DNA from: Adiantum capillus-veneris
Taxonomy: Eukaryota > Streptophyta > Polypodiopsida > Polypodiales > Pteridaceae
NCBI GenBank assembly: GCA_014529385.2
Contig: CM043966.1
Span: 144,822,711 to 144,886,710, forward strand
Reading direction: 5' to 3'
Length of the DNA: 64,000 nucleotides
The stretch's first letter is position 1. Each line of letters starts with the position of its first letter. Under the pieces are notes generated by a model. That model saw only the letters and a list, made by a program, of their open reading frames with translations. It made no database searches and was not told the origin of the DNA. The position numbers and the translations under genes are program-made. This document shows, piece by piece, positions 20,863 to 31,002 of this stretch.

Positions 20863-20990
20863 AGAATTCATGCTCAACCACATAAGAGCTTTATTCCCCT
20901 ACAAACAGCAAACACTGAGCACATTATGAGAAAACCCAAAAAACTCGACTGTATGTACATAGTTTTATTCCTAGCATATGAGAAGATTGC

Positions 20991-22340
20991 TTAGGTTGGT
21001 TGCCCAACCCCCTCCATTAGAACATGATGCACTGTTGGCACCAACTCCCTTTCAAAATAAAGCTTGAGACGCACACCATTGACCCTGTTCTTGAGAAAAC
21101 GACTATCCATCCTCATCAATGCATAGGTGCCATTGGGAAAAGCCTGATGGACCTTGTAAGGCCCTATCCACTTCTTTTTGAATTTCTTCTGAAATGTGAA
21201 GTTAAGATAGCTCTCGTACTTCATCACTAGATCTCCTTTCTCAACTGGCCTTTCTGGCAAATGTTTGTTGAATTTTGCTACTCTTTTCTCTCGCTGCTTC
21301 ATATAGAAGTCTGCTGCCGCCTCATGATCCATCTTCAAAGTTTCAAGACTTGTATTCTTATCCTGCAAAACATCTTGATGATCTTGATCAATCCGCCACA
21401 AACCTTTGAGCACCCCTAATTGCACATGTACAGGTAATACTGCTTCCTTGCCATAGACCAACTCATAAGGAGTAATGTTGGTAGCCACCTTGTACGAAGT
21501 CTTGTAAGCCCACAAAATTTTGTCAAGGTTAGATCCCCACTCTTCAACCTGCTGGTCAATGTACTTAGTAAGCATCTTCACTATCTGTCCATTGGCACTT
21601 TCCACCAAACCATTGCATTGGGGATGGTATGGAGATGAAAATCGATGTTGAATCCCCAACTTTTCTACTAGGGCATGCACCAACTTACTTATGAACCCTT
21701 GTCCTCGAGTAGATATAAGTACCCAAGGTACTCCAAAACGACAGCATATGCAATAAAAAACAAACCGGGCAAAATATGTGCATTTATCTCTTGTACTGAT
21801 TTAGCCTCAACCCACCTGGTGAGGTAGTCTATGGCCACCACAACATACTTTTTACTGTTGGCTGACTTGGGCAATGGACCAATAGCATCCAAACCCCACT
21901 TTTCAAAAGTGTCATATGCTATGATAGCCCCTTGCTGCTCGGCTATCAGTCGTCTTTCACCCATTACTTGGTACTGATGGCACGTCTTGCACCAATAGTG
22001 CCACCAAAACCCACTTCTTAAAATACGAAACAAGACCTAATCCTTACCGTGATGTCTGCTCTCTTCATGGCATTGCTCCAATACCATTCCAATCTCCTCC
22101 TTGTAAAGGATTCCATGTAGCACCCCATCTCGACCGTGTATCATAAGATCTTCTCCTGCCAGAGAAAAATTTCAAGCTCTTTGAAAAATTCTCCTCTTTT
22201 GCAGCTTGGAAAGCCCTTCAAAACATTTACCTATACTCAAGAAATCATCAATGTCTTTTAAAGTCTCTCTTCCTACATAAGTAACCAATGCCACATACAA
22301 ACTCGACACATGAGTTTGAACACGACTGCTAGCCAACCGA
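20991..22340 (-). pseudogene. E2 integrase
   Basis: Minus-strand frames 21689-22033 and 20991-21683 give the integrase of a Ty3/gypsy element. They contain the end of the HHCC zinc region (CKTCHQYQ), the first catalytic Asp (WGLDAIGPLP), and then, after a frame break at about 21685, HRFSSPYHPQCNGLVESANG with the catalytic Glu. ITPYELVYGKEAVLPV and a C-terminal region with FQKKFKKKWIGPYKV and LKNRVNGVRLKLY follow. The second Asp region falls at the frame break. Several stops upstream show decay. Integrase would insert the cDNA into host DNA; this copy cannot be made whole. Confidence 0.88.
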
Positions 22341-22348
22341 TCTGCTTC

Positions 22349-22714
22349 CTAATTCTGTTCCCTTCTCACATGTTTGAACTGCACCTCTTCAAAAAACTTC
22401 AATAGCTTCTTTATAGAGAAAAACCAATTCTTGAGAGAATCCCTCTTTACCTGCCATTGGCCCAAAAGTTGTCTAATAACCAATGGAGCATCACCTTTCA
22501 CTACTAACCTTGATATGCCAAATTCCATACACTGCTTTAGACCCATATGTAAAGTAAGATACTCTGCCTCATTGTTGGTATGCACCTCTTCCAAGTTGTA
22601 AGCTTTGGAAAAAATGATTGTGCCGTGTGGATCTTGACTGACCACACCTCTACCTGCTTTTTGTGTTACCCTTCTGTAAGAGCCATCAAACCACATAGTG
22701 AAGGCCCCTTCCAA
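22349..22714 (-). pseudogene. E2 second (archaeal-like) RNase H
   Basis: The frame contains WFDGSYRR, HTNNEAEYLTL and VVKGDAPLVIRQLLGQW, with the acidic residues D-E-D of an RNase H fold placed between RT/RNase H and integrase. An extra RNase H in this position is the mark of the Tat lineage (dual RNase H). It removes RNA from RNA:DNA hybrids. It is part of the broken E2 polyprotein; E6 has the same domain at about 48500-48900. Confidence 0.82.
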
Positions 22715-22738
22715 GCCTAGTTCCTCTTTATCCTCTTC

Positions 22739-24239
22739 TCACACTATCCTTGTATAAATCGGTAATTTGACCTCTTTGTCAACTAGAATATCCGCCAAAT
22801 GAGACCAACTCGTGTGATCTACTTTGAACTCGAACTCAAACTCCTGAAGCTCTATCACCCATTTCATGATTCGCTTCTCTGGCTTCAAGTGTAGCACCAC
22901 TTCAGGCAAAAGATTGTTAGTTGTCAACACATAAAATTTACGACGAACGATCAAATACATTTTGAACTTCCTGTAGGCAAAGACTAAATCCATCATCCAC
23001 TATTACGCCTCGTATAAGTAGTCTCTCCTGGACTAATTACCCTGATTTTGAAGTAAATAGGCTTATAACTTCTCCCCACCTTTTGTAGCAACACTACTCC
23101 AATGGCCACTGTACCCACCGTCATAGTAATATAAAAGTCATCCTCTTGGTTGGGAGGGCACACTGTAAGTAGCTAACATAGAATACCTTTCACTTTGTCA
23201 AACGTCTCTTGAGCTTCATCATCCCATTGAAATCCGTGCACCTGTTGAGCCCTTTTCTGAAGATAGTAAACATACTGAGACAACATCCAAAAGAAACAAG
23301 ACAAATACTTTAACTTATGCACGAATGATGCCAACCCTATCGCACTGATGGGAGGCTCCATGAGAACCAATGCCTTCACCTTCTCTGCATCTGCTTCTAT
23401 TCCATTCTATGATACCACATGACCCAACAATTGAGCCCTTGGTTGCACCAATTTGCACTTCTTTGAGTTCAATTGCCCTCCTTCTTCATCTAGCCTTTGA
23501 AAGCACAGCCTCGGCTTGGATAAATGTTCCGCCCTGGAACTATAATAGCCAATATCATCCATAAAAACCCTGATGAACTTACCCAAGTATGGCCCGAACA
23601 CCTTGTTTATCCAGTCCTGAAATGTAGCATACACATTCACTAGTACAAAAGGCATCTTGCGATAGGCAAAGCACCCCCATGGGGAGATGAAGGTAGTCTT
23701 CAGCTGATCCTCCAAAGCAATACCAATCTGAAAATACCTTGAAAAACCATCCATGATAGAATAGAGTTCGTGTCCGACAACCTGATTTAGAATCTCATCC
23801 TGAAATGGTAGAGGGTAGTGATTCCGCTTGGTCGCAACATTCAAGGGCTTATAGTCTACACATACCCTCCATTTTCCATTCTTCTTTGGAGTAATGAAAC
23901 AGGAGAAACCCACTCAGACTCTTTCACTGGATAGATAATACCTGCCTCAAGCAACTTGTTGATCTCTTGCCATAGAGCCTCCTTTTGAATATCCCCCAAC
24001 CTCCTTAGCTTCCGTGCTTTTGGCCTGTATCCGTCTCTCAAATCTTTATACTTCGTCGCAAATAAATCGGGATAGGATGCACATAGGTCCATATAGCCTT
24101 CCTTCTCCTGCTTGGTTAAATCTGTACCTAGCATATCTTCTACCTCTTTAACCTTCAGACAACAGACAGGGGCTTGCATACCTTTACTTGCATTGGCAAA
24201 ATCTATGGTGACTCTGAATAACTCTATATCCAACTTCAA
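22739..24239 (-). pseudogene. E2 reverse transcriptase and first RNase H
   Basis: Minus-strand frames 23856-24239 and 23407-23913 carry RT: PVKESEWVSPVS, GKWRVCVDYKPLN, GFSRYFQIGI, TTFISPWGCFAYRKMPF, and the catalytic box FMDDIGYYSS (DD present). 23173-23379 has the RT thumb/connection region (FVHKLKYLS, FQWDDEAQETFDKVK). 22739-22996 has the end of the first RNase H (MKWVIELQEFEFEFKVD). Frame breaks near 23880, 23400 and 23000 make it non-functional. It would copy element RNA into DNA. Confidence 0.88.
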
Positions 24240-24245
24240 TAATCT

Positions 24246-25181
24246 TCATCGCTCTCTTCCTCTTTCGACACTAGTGGACCCTTCATCATACGTCGACTCG
24301 GTTTCATACTTGTAACTGGTGATAGAATCCTTGTTATCACCCCCGGTTGACGGATGAAAGCGGCTTTCCCTAGTCTTCAGATCTAGCACAATCTGCACTC
24401 CATTTTCTTGATCCGGCAAGGTAAATACCCCCTTTTCCCAATCTTGCTTGGCCCCAATTGCTGACAACCATGGCCTCCCCAATATAATTGGATAAGCATT
24501 TTCACCTGCTTTCATGATAAAAAAATCAAGTAAGCATTCAATTCCCATGACCTTTACCTTCACATCCTGTGCCACTCCTAAACACCGAGCTTTGGCATGG
24601 TTGGCCATCCTCATTCGCACATTGGACCCGACGACAACTTTAATACCAATATCCCTCATAGTAGACTCTGTGATCCCACAGACCTGGGCACCACCATCAA
24701 TATAGTCTTGCACACGCTTCTTCTTTTCAAGCAAAACATCCACCATTGGAAGCACATCAGTCGGACTCCCCACCCTCAGGGCTATGTTCTGTACCGCATG
24801 CACATCTCCTCCTACTCGAGGAAGCCTCGTACTGACACTGGTTGAGCACTGCCTCCTTAATTTAGGGTTTAATGCGAGCAGCTGCCCAAAAGTGATGTTG
24901 TCTTTTTTATTTTGGACATCTCTTACCAAATCATATTCAGGATTACCGCGTCCCAACTGAAAATCCGTATGTATAATTCTTCGTCTTTGCCTTCTCTTGC
25001 TTGGTTCTGGTTGCTCTCGACCTTCGTTCACTTTCTCTTTACCTTTCTTTGCTCTAGTTTCACGTTCCGTCTCGGTCCCTCTTTCGCCTCTTGCTCTTTT
25101 GTTAGCCATAATATGAACCTCCTGCCTATCAACACCAATAATATTAACCCTTTGCACTTCATCATTACCTGATGAAGCCAC
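24246..25181 (-). pseudogene. E2 gag C-terminus and aspartic protease region
   Basis: A 311-residue open minus-strand frame. The first part is Lys/Arg/Glu-rich with a nuclear-signal-like RAKKGKEKV and RRQRRRIIHTDF. The protease follows at about residues 165-260: DYIDGGAQVCGIT, MANHAKARCLGVAQ, and AYPIILGRPWLSAIGA. The active-site triad is DGG rather than the usual D-S/T-G; E6 has the same DGG, so it is a lineage trait rather than damage. The protease would cut the polyprotein. The frame is open but isolated from gag and RT by stops. Confidence 0.82.
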
Positions 25182-25260
25182 CTATATTTGGTTTTCTACT
25201 GCTTGCTACTCCCTTTGACCATTAAACTGCGCCTGACCCCTTCCTCGACCAAACAGAGGA

Positions 25261-26106
25261 TACATACCGCCCCTTTCCCTCAGTGGGTGAGGGAAATCTG
25301 GAGCATAATGGCCTTACTCTCCACAATTGTAACATTTGCGAGGCAATTGCCTAGCTTTGCCTCTTCCTGTCCTTGCCTAGCCTCTGTCCATAACACTTAA
25401 ACACAACTCTTGCATTTGCTCAGACAAAGCTTGAACTGTACGTGCCTATTGTTGAGGAACGGTTGCTATCCCTCGACTAGGTTGATTCTCCACTTGAACT
25501 TCTTCCCTCGGACTTGAGGTAGGATTGGGAACCATTGCTTCGTATCCCAACACACCTTGCTCAATCTTCTATTTAATTTTTTGGCTCTTTGACTGTGCAA
25601 TAGCAATAGCCCCGTTGTAATTCTTCGAGCCCTCGAAATCCACCTTTTCATGAACTTTGGGATGCAAACAAGCCATAAATTTTTCCAATTTAAAGTACTC
25701 ACCACCATTAGCTGGCCAATGCAAAGTCCCTCCAGCACTCCTCGAAACGGGCGAGGAAAACACCGAACTCCTCATTCACATCCTACTTCAAATTCTTCAA
25801 CTTTGCGTTCAGATTGACAAGAGATACCTCTTTACGGAAATCATGCAGAAAACGGGTCCGCAACGCCGGCCACATAAGTCTTGGCTCTCCTTCCAAGGCA
25901 TAGAACCATGTCTTTGCTCTTCCCCACATCAGTAGTGGAATCGTTTGCATCTTGCTATCTTCATTTGGCATATGTAGTGATACCATATACAACTCAAAAT
26001 CGGCCATCCACTCTTCCAGATCTTCTTCTCCGGTGAAAACTAGTCCGTAACTGTGTGCTTCCATCTCTCGTTGATGGAAATAACTTTCTTTTATCAAAAC
26101 CGACAA
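25261..26106 (-). pseudogene. E2 gag with zinc knuckle
   Basis: From about 26106 the minus-strand frames read SYGLVFTGEEDLEEWMADFELYM and the following Retrotrans_gag helix (KTWFYALEGEPRLMWPALRTRFLHDF), parallel to E6 gag. Pieces continue through 25775-25466 in other frames. At about 25300-25345 a zinc knuckle is present (CYNCGE, stop, GHYAPDF): the last Cys is changed and a stop lies inside. Gag would package element RNA. Multiple frame changes make this a remnant. Confidence 0.8.
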
Positions 26107-26124
26107 GCAATCAGTTGCTTCTCA

Positions 26125-26136
26125 GTGGGGGCACCA
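26125..26136 (-). other. E2 primer-binding site
   Basis: Read on the minus strand, TGGTGCCCCCAC lies five bases after the LTR end. Its complement ends ...GCACCA-3', as a tRNA 3' end with CCA must. E6 has TGGTGCTCCCAC at the same place. The tRNA species was not identified. Confidence 0.7.
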
Positions 26137-26141
26137 GAAGA

Positions 26142-28235
26142 TGGAGAGGGGGAATGAGGTCCACACTCGACACACAACACAAAGCCCCTACAACTCAGGG
26201 TATCCACAACACCCCTAACCTATCAAATAACACCTTCAAATTGGCTAATTTTCACTAACAGACCCACCTTAGCACACATAACAACTATCTCCTAACCTAC
26301 AGAAACACCTTTCAACACAAATGCACTCACACTGCTCAACTCACCCTTTCCAACTCACAAAAAACCCGATTCTACCCTCTTGGTAACACACTTCAAGCTG
26401 CAGGCATACCCTTCCGCAAGCATTGACAAGCACACAAAGAGCGAGAGAAAAGGAGGGGAACGGGGAGAAGCAACACGAGAAAGAGGGGAAAAGGCTTAGT
26501 AGTATTGCATAGGGAGATATTACAACCAAGTCTGCAGCTCCAATGGAAAGCTTCCAATGCACACAGGCTTGCAGGCCTTCAACAACTCTCTCCAGCAAAA
26601 AAGCCCTTCAAAATTCACTTATATATATTTTTAAAGGGCTTGTCTAAGGATAAAAAATATAAAAAAGGAGCTATCCAACTCGTGCAATCAACTGAAGCTT
26701 TATTTAGAATTCTCTTGCATTGCTACCACTTGGCACATTTTTATTTTTGGTAACTGTCACATGGTACACCTCTTTGTCCGCCCGACTCGGTCGCCCAGCT
26801 TGACCCTTGCATTATCCGCCCTCTTTCTTTCTCTCACTACCTTTTTCCCCACTACTTCCTCCACTGCTTCTCCACTGACCCTTGTGGCGAGACCCTTCCC
26901 CTTAAATTGCTTTGGGCTTGGGGCGCCTTAGAACTTCTCGAAATGCTTTATATCTCTCTCTGACTCACTGCTCGCGGGACCCCTCCCCTAAGTAAGCAAT
27001 AGCGACATCCCTATTGGGGGGGGGGGGGGGACTTACTTTGTCCTCCAAAAGGTTTTTGGGCCCTCATCGTGAGAACCGACCCCTGACGGGCTTGCCAAGT
27101 CATTATAATGCGCCACCAACCGGCACAGGCCATTGCCCCGCCACCCTTCACCATCAAAATCCGCCGCCTGGACGGTAGCGCCGCCGTCCTCAGGCCAGCG
27201 TGCAACTGCCGCACAGCGCCCTAGTGGGCTGCCATATCCACGCAACACGAGAGCTCCCACTCTATCCATGATCAAACTTACGATGCGCCTCTTATACTTT
27301 GCTTGCCGGTTACCACACTACGCATATGGGATTGCCCAGTGCCACATGGCAGCCACCACAGACCCCCAAGCCTCCAACGCCCTTGCAAATTTTCAAAAAA
27401 ATCCTCATACATTGTTTTTTTTTTTTGGCCCTCCTTCCCTAGGCTCCGATCTATGACTAGATGGGCGGAATCTCAAGTTACCAGGCCACGTTAGAGCTCC
27501 ATCACGTCAGCTACAACCGTGCAAACCTCACCCCCTTTCGCCTTCTTCAGGCTCGTTATCTGAAGCCGCAAAAACCCAACAAAATCATTTGTATACTCTC
27601 CGTCTGCAAAGCATCCCCAACTTTGACCTTCAACATCTCCACCACCGCTATTCCCGTCAATTCCTGTTGAGTCCGTATGATGTATACCTTGCTCTAGAAC
27701 CTTGTTGTGCTCAAAAGATGTCAAATGGCACGATTCCCCATGTGGTTAGGCGGGCACCAACCTAGCCCCCGACAAAACTTCAACTGGCCATAAACTGCAA
27801 TGTGTAGCTCTGATCTACAATATGAAAATACAGGTAGGCTCCATAAATTGAGCACTATGCGCCTTTACCCTGACATCCACTTGGGCCACCTGTCCCCAGC
27901 TGCCCTGTCCGGCAAGAATCTGCTACACACAGTACCTTCAAACTCCAATATCCTGGGCTCCATAGCTCAGTTTGATGAGCCATCTGGACCTGCTCCTTCA
28001 ACACTTCAAGCTCTACATTCTTGGATCCAAAGACTACACCTTGAATCTCCTTCACCTGCTCCTCAAATTAGCCCCTTCTAGAGCCTTTCTTGGCCTATCA
28101 ACCGCATCACTCATACATCTCCGCTGTTGTCAGTCCATGATCCTTCTAGGTGCTCCAACCTTTTTCCATGCTTCTGCTAACCTACACATATCTGCCCATG
28201 CCATCTTCTATGGTCGACACACTTTGGCTGTACCA
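26142..28235 (-). repeat. E2 5' LTR, 2094 bp
   Basis: Complete copy; on the minus strand it starts TGGTACAGCC and ends CCCCCTCTCCA (TG...CA). It contains a 15-base G run at 27016-27030 and about 310 bp missing from the left copy. The flanking tetranucleotide is ACGT (28236-28239). Confidence 0.92.
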
Positions 28236-28239
28236 ACGT

Positions 28240-28450
28240 CACTAGGAACGACACCCTACAATATGGTGTTTGGTCTTAACGCAATACTAACAGAAATTGA
28301 CGACATCGAGTTCTTTGATATGCTCATGCTAGATGTTGATGAGGTGATGCCAAGACATGGGATACCACCTATGGATGACAGTGACGTAACCATCCCAGTT
28401 TCGGCGATGACAAACCCCTACGAGATGAGTAATCTTGATTTTGCAGTGCA
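28240..28450 (+). pseudogene. E1 integrase fragment (right part)
   Basis: The translation resumes the block cut at 6490: SLGTTPYNMVFGLNAIL, then diverges into an acidic stretch (EIDDIEFFDMLMLDVDEVM). About 50 bp match the left fragment with few changes. The remaining frame to 28590 has no recognised domain. Confidence 0.7.
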
Positions 28451-28769
28451 TGCAGATAACGTTGAGGTGACTAAGAGAGTGAGGAATGCGCAGATGGCGT
28501 CTCATGTACAACCTGTTAGTGTTGAGGCCCAACTTAGCGGCTGTAGTGGGAGCATCTGCAGTATTAGGGATTTTTCGTATTGCAATGATTAACACTAGCA
28601 TGACAGCATTGTAGACCATACAGAGTTGTTTGCGAGATTTGCATGCAAGCTCTTTCATGGATTCACGCACTCGCCTAGAGCCGCTACAAGTGCATGTAGA
28701 TCAAGAGAGTGAGCTAGTGGGCATCGGTGGAGAGAGTCTCTCACCTATTTCCTTGTACATACTAGTACT

Positions 28770-29000
28770 TAGCTAGTAGGACCCACTTATCGGCACACTC
28801 GCCTTTAAGTGGGTTGCTATCCCTTACCCCGGGCCAAACATTCGATGTCTGACCGCCCATTGACTCTACTAACCCTTACCTATTCTTTATACATATAGGG
28901 AATAAGGGGTTGAGGGGATAAACCTTTGAGAGCTCCACCCAAACCCTCTCCCCTTGCACTCGCCTCTCACACATGCACGTACGCTCTGCGCACCCCGGGG
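28770..29000 (+). repeat. E1 right LTR
   Basis: It matches 5545-5729 from the 'cgatgtct' segment to 'gctctgcgcacc'. The last dozen bases of the left copy are not present, and the sequence changes at a short G run (about 29000). Confidence 0.6.
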
Positions 29001-30660
29001 GGGTTCACCTTACATACTATGTGACCTATCACGTGAGTTCAACAGAATTTAAATCCCTAAAAACTTACAAAAATAAAGTTACATAAGGATGTTTTTTTTT
29101 ACAAATCTCAAAAAAATTTACAGAATTCAAAAGAAAAGGGTTCATTATATTTCCTAGAAAATTCACAGAATAGGGATTTTAGAAAAAGAGTCTGAACGCA
29201 TGTGATATAGTGGTCTTAAATATAGTGAACCCCCCAGGCGCGCACCACGTACTCACATTTACCAACATCATGCATCTAACATAGCAGTTGTTGGCCATGG
29301 CGACATGTACCAATGCTTGCAACCAAGTCTTGTTCTTGAATCCTCTCCAGAAGCTAATGATCAACCTTGTGATGTAGGGTGCATGTTCAGGCGCTTCAGC
29401 ATAGATAAACTTTCTAGGTCTCCTATGATCCATGTCCTAAACCAACTTGTCAATACTGTCTTCAAAAGACAACACATCGTGCTACCAATGCTCCGATCCT
29501 CTCACCTATCTTAATGGTTGGTGCTCTTGTAGGGATAGGGCTTCCAACAATCCTAGCTTCATTTGCTGCATCAAAGTGCTCTTCATTTGCACTATGCAAT
29601 CCACTAGAATCATTGGAGAACTTTGTTTCAATGCGTTTTGGGATTGCAATCACTAGATCTTTTTACTGCTCTTCATTTGCTGCATCAAAGTCCACTAGAA
29701 TCATTGGAGAACTTTTTTTCAATGTGTTTTGGGATTGCAATCACTAGATCTTTTAGTCAGGGCTTTCCATGTTATTTCTAGGGAGACTCCAACTATACTT
29801 CATCTCCCATGGTGTTTCACCTTAAAAGAAGCAAATGTTACAAGAGGTTATAAGTGCTCAAGCATCACGAGCATTTAACCATGAAGCATAGGAGTTCTCT
29901 CTAGATTATCCCTCTTGCAAAAATGAGTGTAGGAGTGGTTTGGCCTTTCATACGGAAAGGTGTTGTATTTGTTATGCATTGACTCAGTGTTGGTTCCCGG
30001 TGGTGATGGTTTTCCTTGTAATTTTCTTTTAATGAGGTTGACGTTGACCATTTTTAAATTAGTGCTTGATCCCATAGAAACCACTATGTGTTCATAGGTG
30101 GTTTTCGAAGTCTTATCCTAGAAAGTATTTTGTAGCATTCGTAATATCCACCTTGATGCTCAAAAGAAAGCACAAAAAATGTCCCGTTGTATTTTTCATG
30201 CATCACAATTGGTTTCCATTTGAACCATCAGATTTGAAAAACAAAAAAATGATTACCATCATGGAAAGCAAGTGGTAGAATCCTCTTAGGTGTTGCAAAT
30301 CTTATGTGGTTTGTGGTCCCTTTGGAGAACAACTTTTGTAGCAGCAACGCGTTTAATGCCTGTTTTGGAGTTGATTCCTCCAATATAATAGCCCAAATAT
30401 GATTGAATTGTTTTAAATGCCATGAAGACTAGGGTTGAAGAAGCCTTTCCATGGTTTGCTAGCTTGTAATAATACTCCACATAGAGGATGTTTACTCTAG
30501 GATCACAACCTCTCTCTCTCATATCATCATAACAACTCTCTTCCCCTTATGTATCTTATTATGGCAGGCCTACCTAGTGATTTTATCACCTCGTTTGATT
30601 TAACTCTATTGCGCAATGCTGCGGGGAAAACCAAAAGAAAAGGATTTGCGAGAGCGAGAG
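29001..30660. other. No gene recognised
   Basis: Short frames on the minus strand (for example 29179-29433) have normal-looking composition but no motif I can name. A tandem duplication is listed separately. The stretch runs up to the PPR pseudogene. Confidence 0.4.
29555..29754. repeat. Tandem duplication, unit about 85-107 bp
   Basis: Two copies (29555-29664 and 29671-29754) share 'tccactagaatcattggaga' and 'gggattgcaatcactagatc'. The first has about 20 extra bases inside. Confidence 0.88.
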
Positions 30661-30673
30661 AAAAACTCTATAT

Positions 30674-30953
30674 ATGAAACACTCAAATGCCCTGCGCGTT
30701 TTCGCAAAGGTTGGCTGTTTACAGAAGCTGAAAATGGATGAGGTTCAGGTAAAGCTAAAGATTTCTGCTTGCATCGCCAAAGCTTCTGAAAGCCTGAGAT
30801 GTCGACATGATTGCGCCGGCACGTTTAACACCTTTGAATGGAGAAGTTTGAAAGGGAACCTAGTGAGGTCCAAAAGCGTATGGCATGCAAAGTTATTCAT
30901 ATCTTACGGAAGGAATTCCTTCTGGTTTTCAGGACCATGGGAACGGCAAGGTG

Positions 30954-31002
<49 letters not shown>

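Larger units (their letters stand above)
6490..28235 (-). mobile_element. E2: Tat-like Ty3/gypsy retrotransposon, degraded, minus strand
   Basis: The right LTR (26142-28235) and left LTR (6490-7174 plus 19727-20841) flank a minus-strand gag-protease-RT-RNase H-RNase H-integrase order. The flanking tetranucleotides ATGT (6486-6489) and ACGT (28236-28239) fit a 4-bp target duplication with one change. A primer-binding site lies next to the right LTR and a purine tract next to the left LTR. The coding part has many stops and frameshifts, so E2 is inactive. E3 is inserted in its left LTR. Confidence 0.88.
5545..29000 (+). mobile_element. E1: old LTR retroelement, outermost layer of the nest
   Basis: A terminal repeat at 5545-5729 has a related copy at about 28770-29000. 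A primer-binding site of initiator tRNA-Met type follows the left copy. An integrase fragment at 6371-6489 resumes at 28240 after the inserted element E2. The internal part is otherwise very short (about 0.75 kb on the left and 0.5 kb on the right of the insertion), so E1 is a deleted or non-autonomous Ty3/gypsy-like element. The exact outer ends and target-site duplication were not resolved. Confidence 0.6.
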
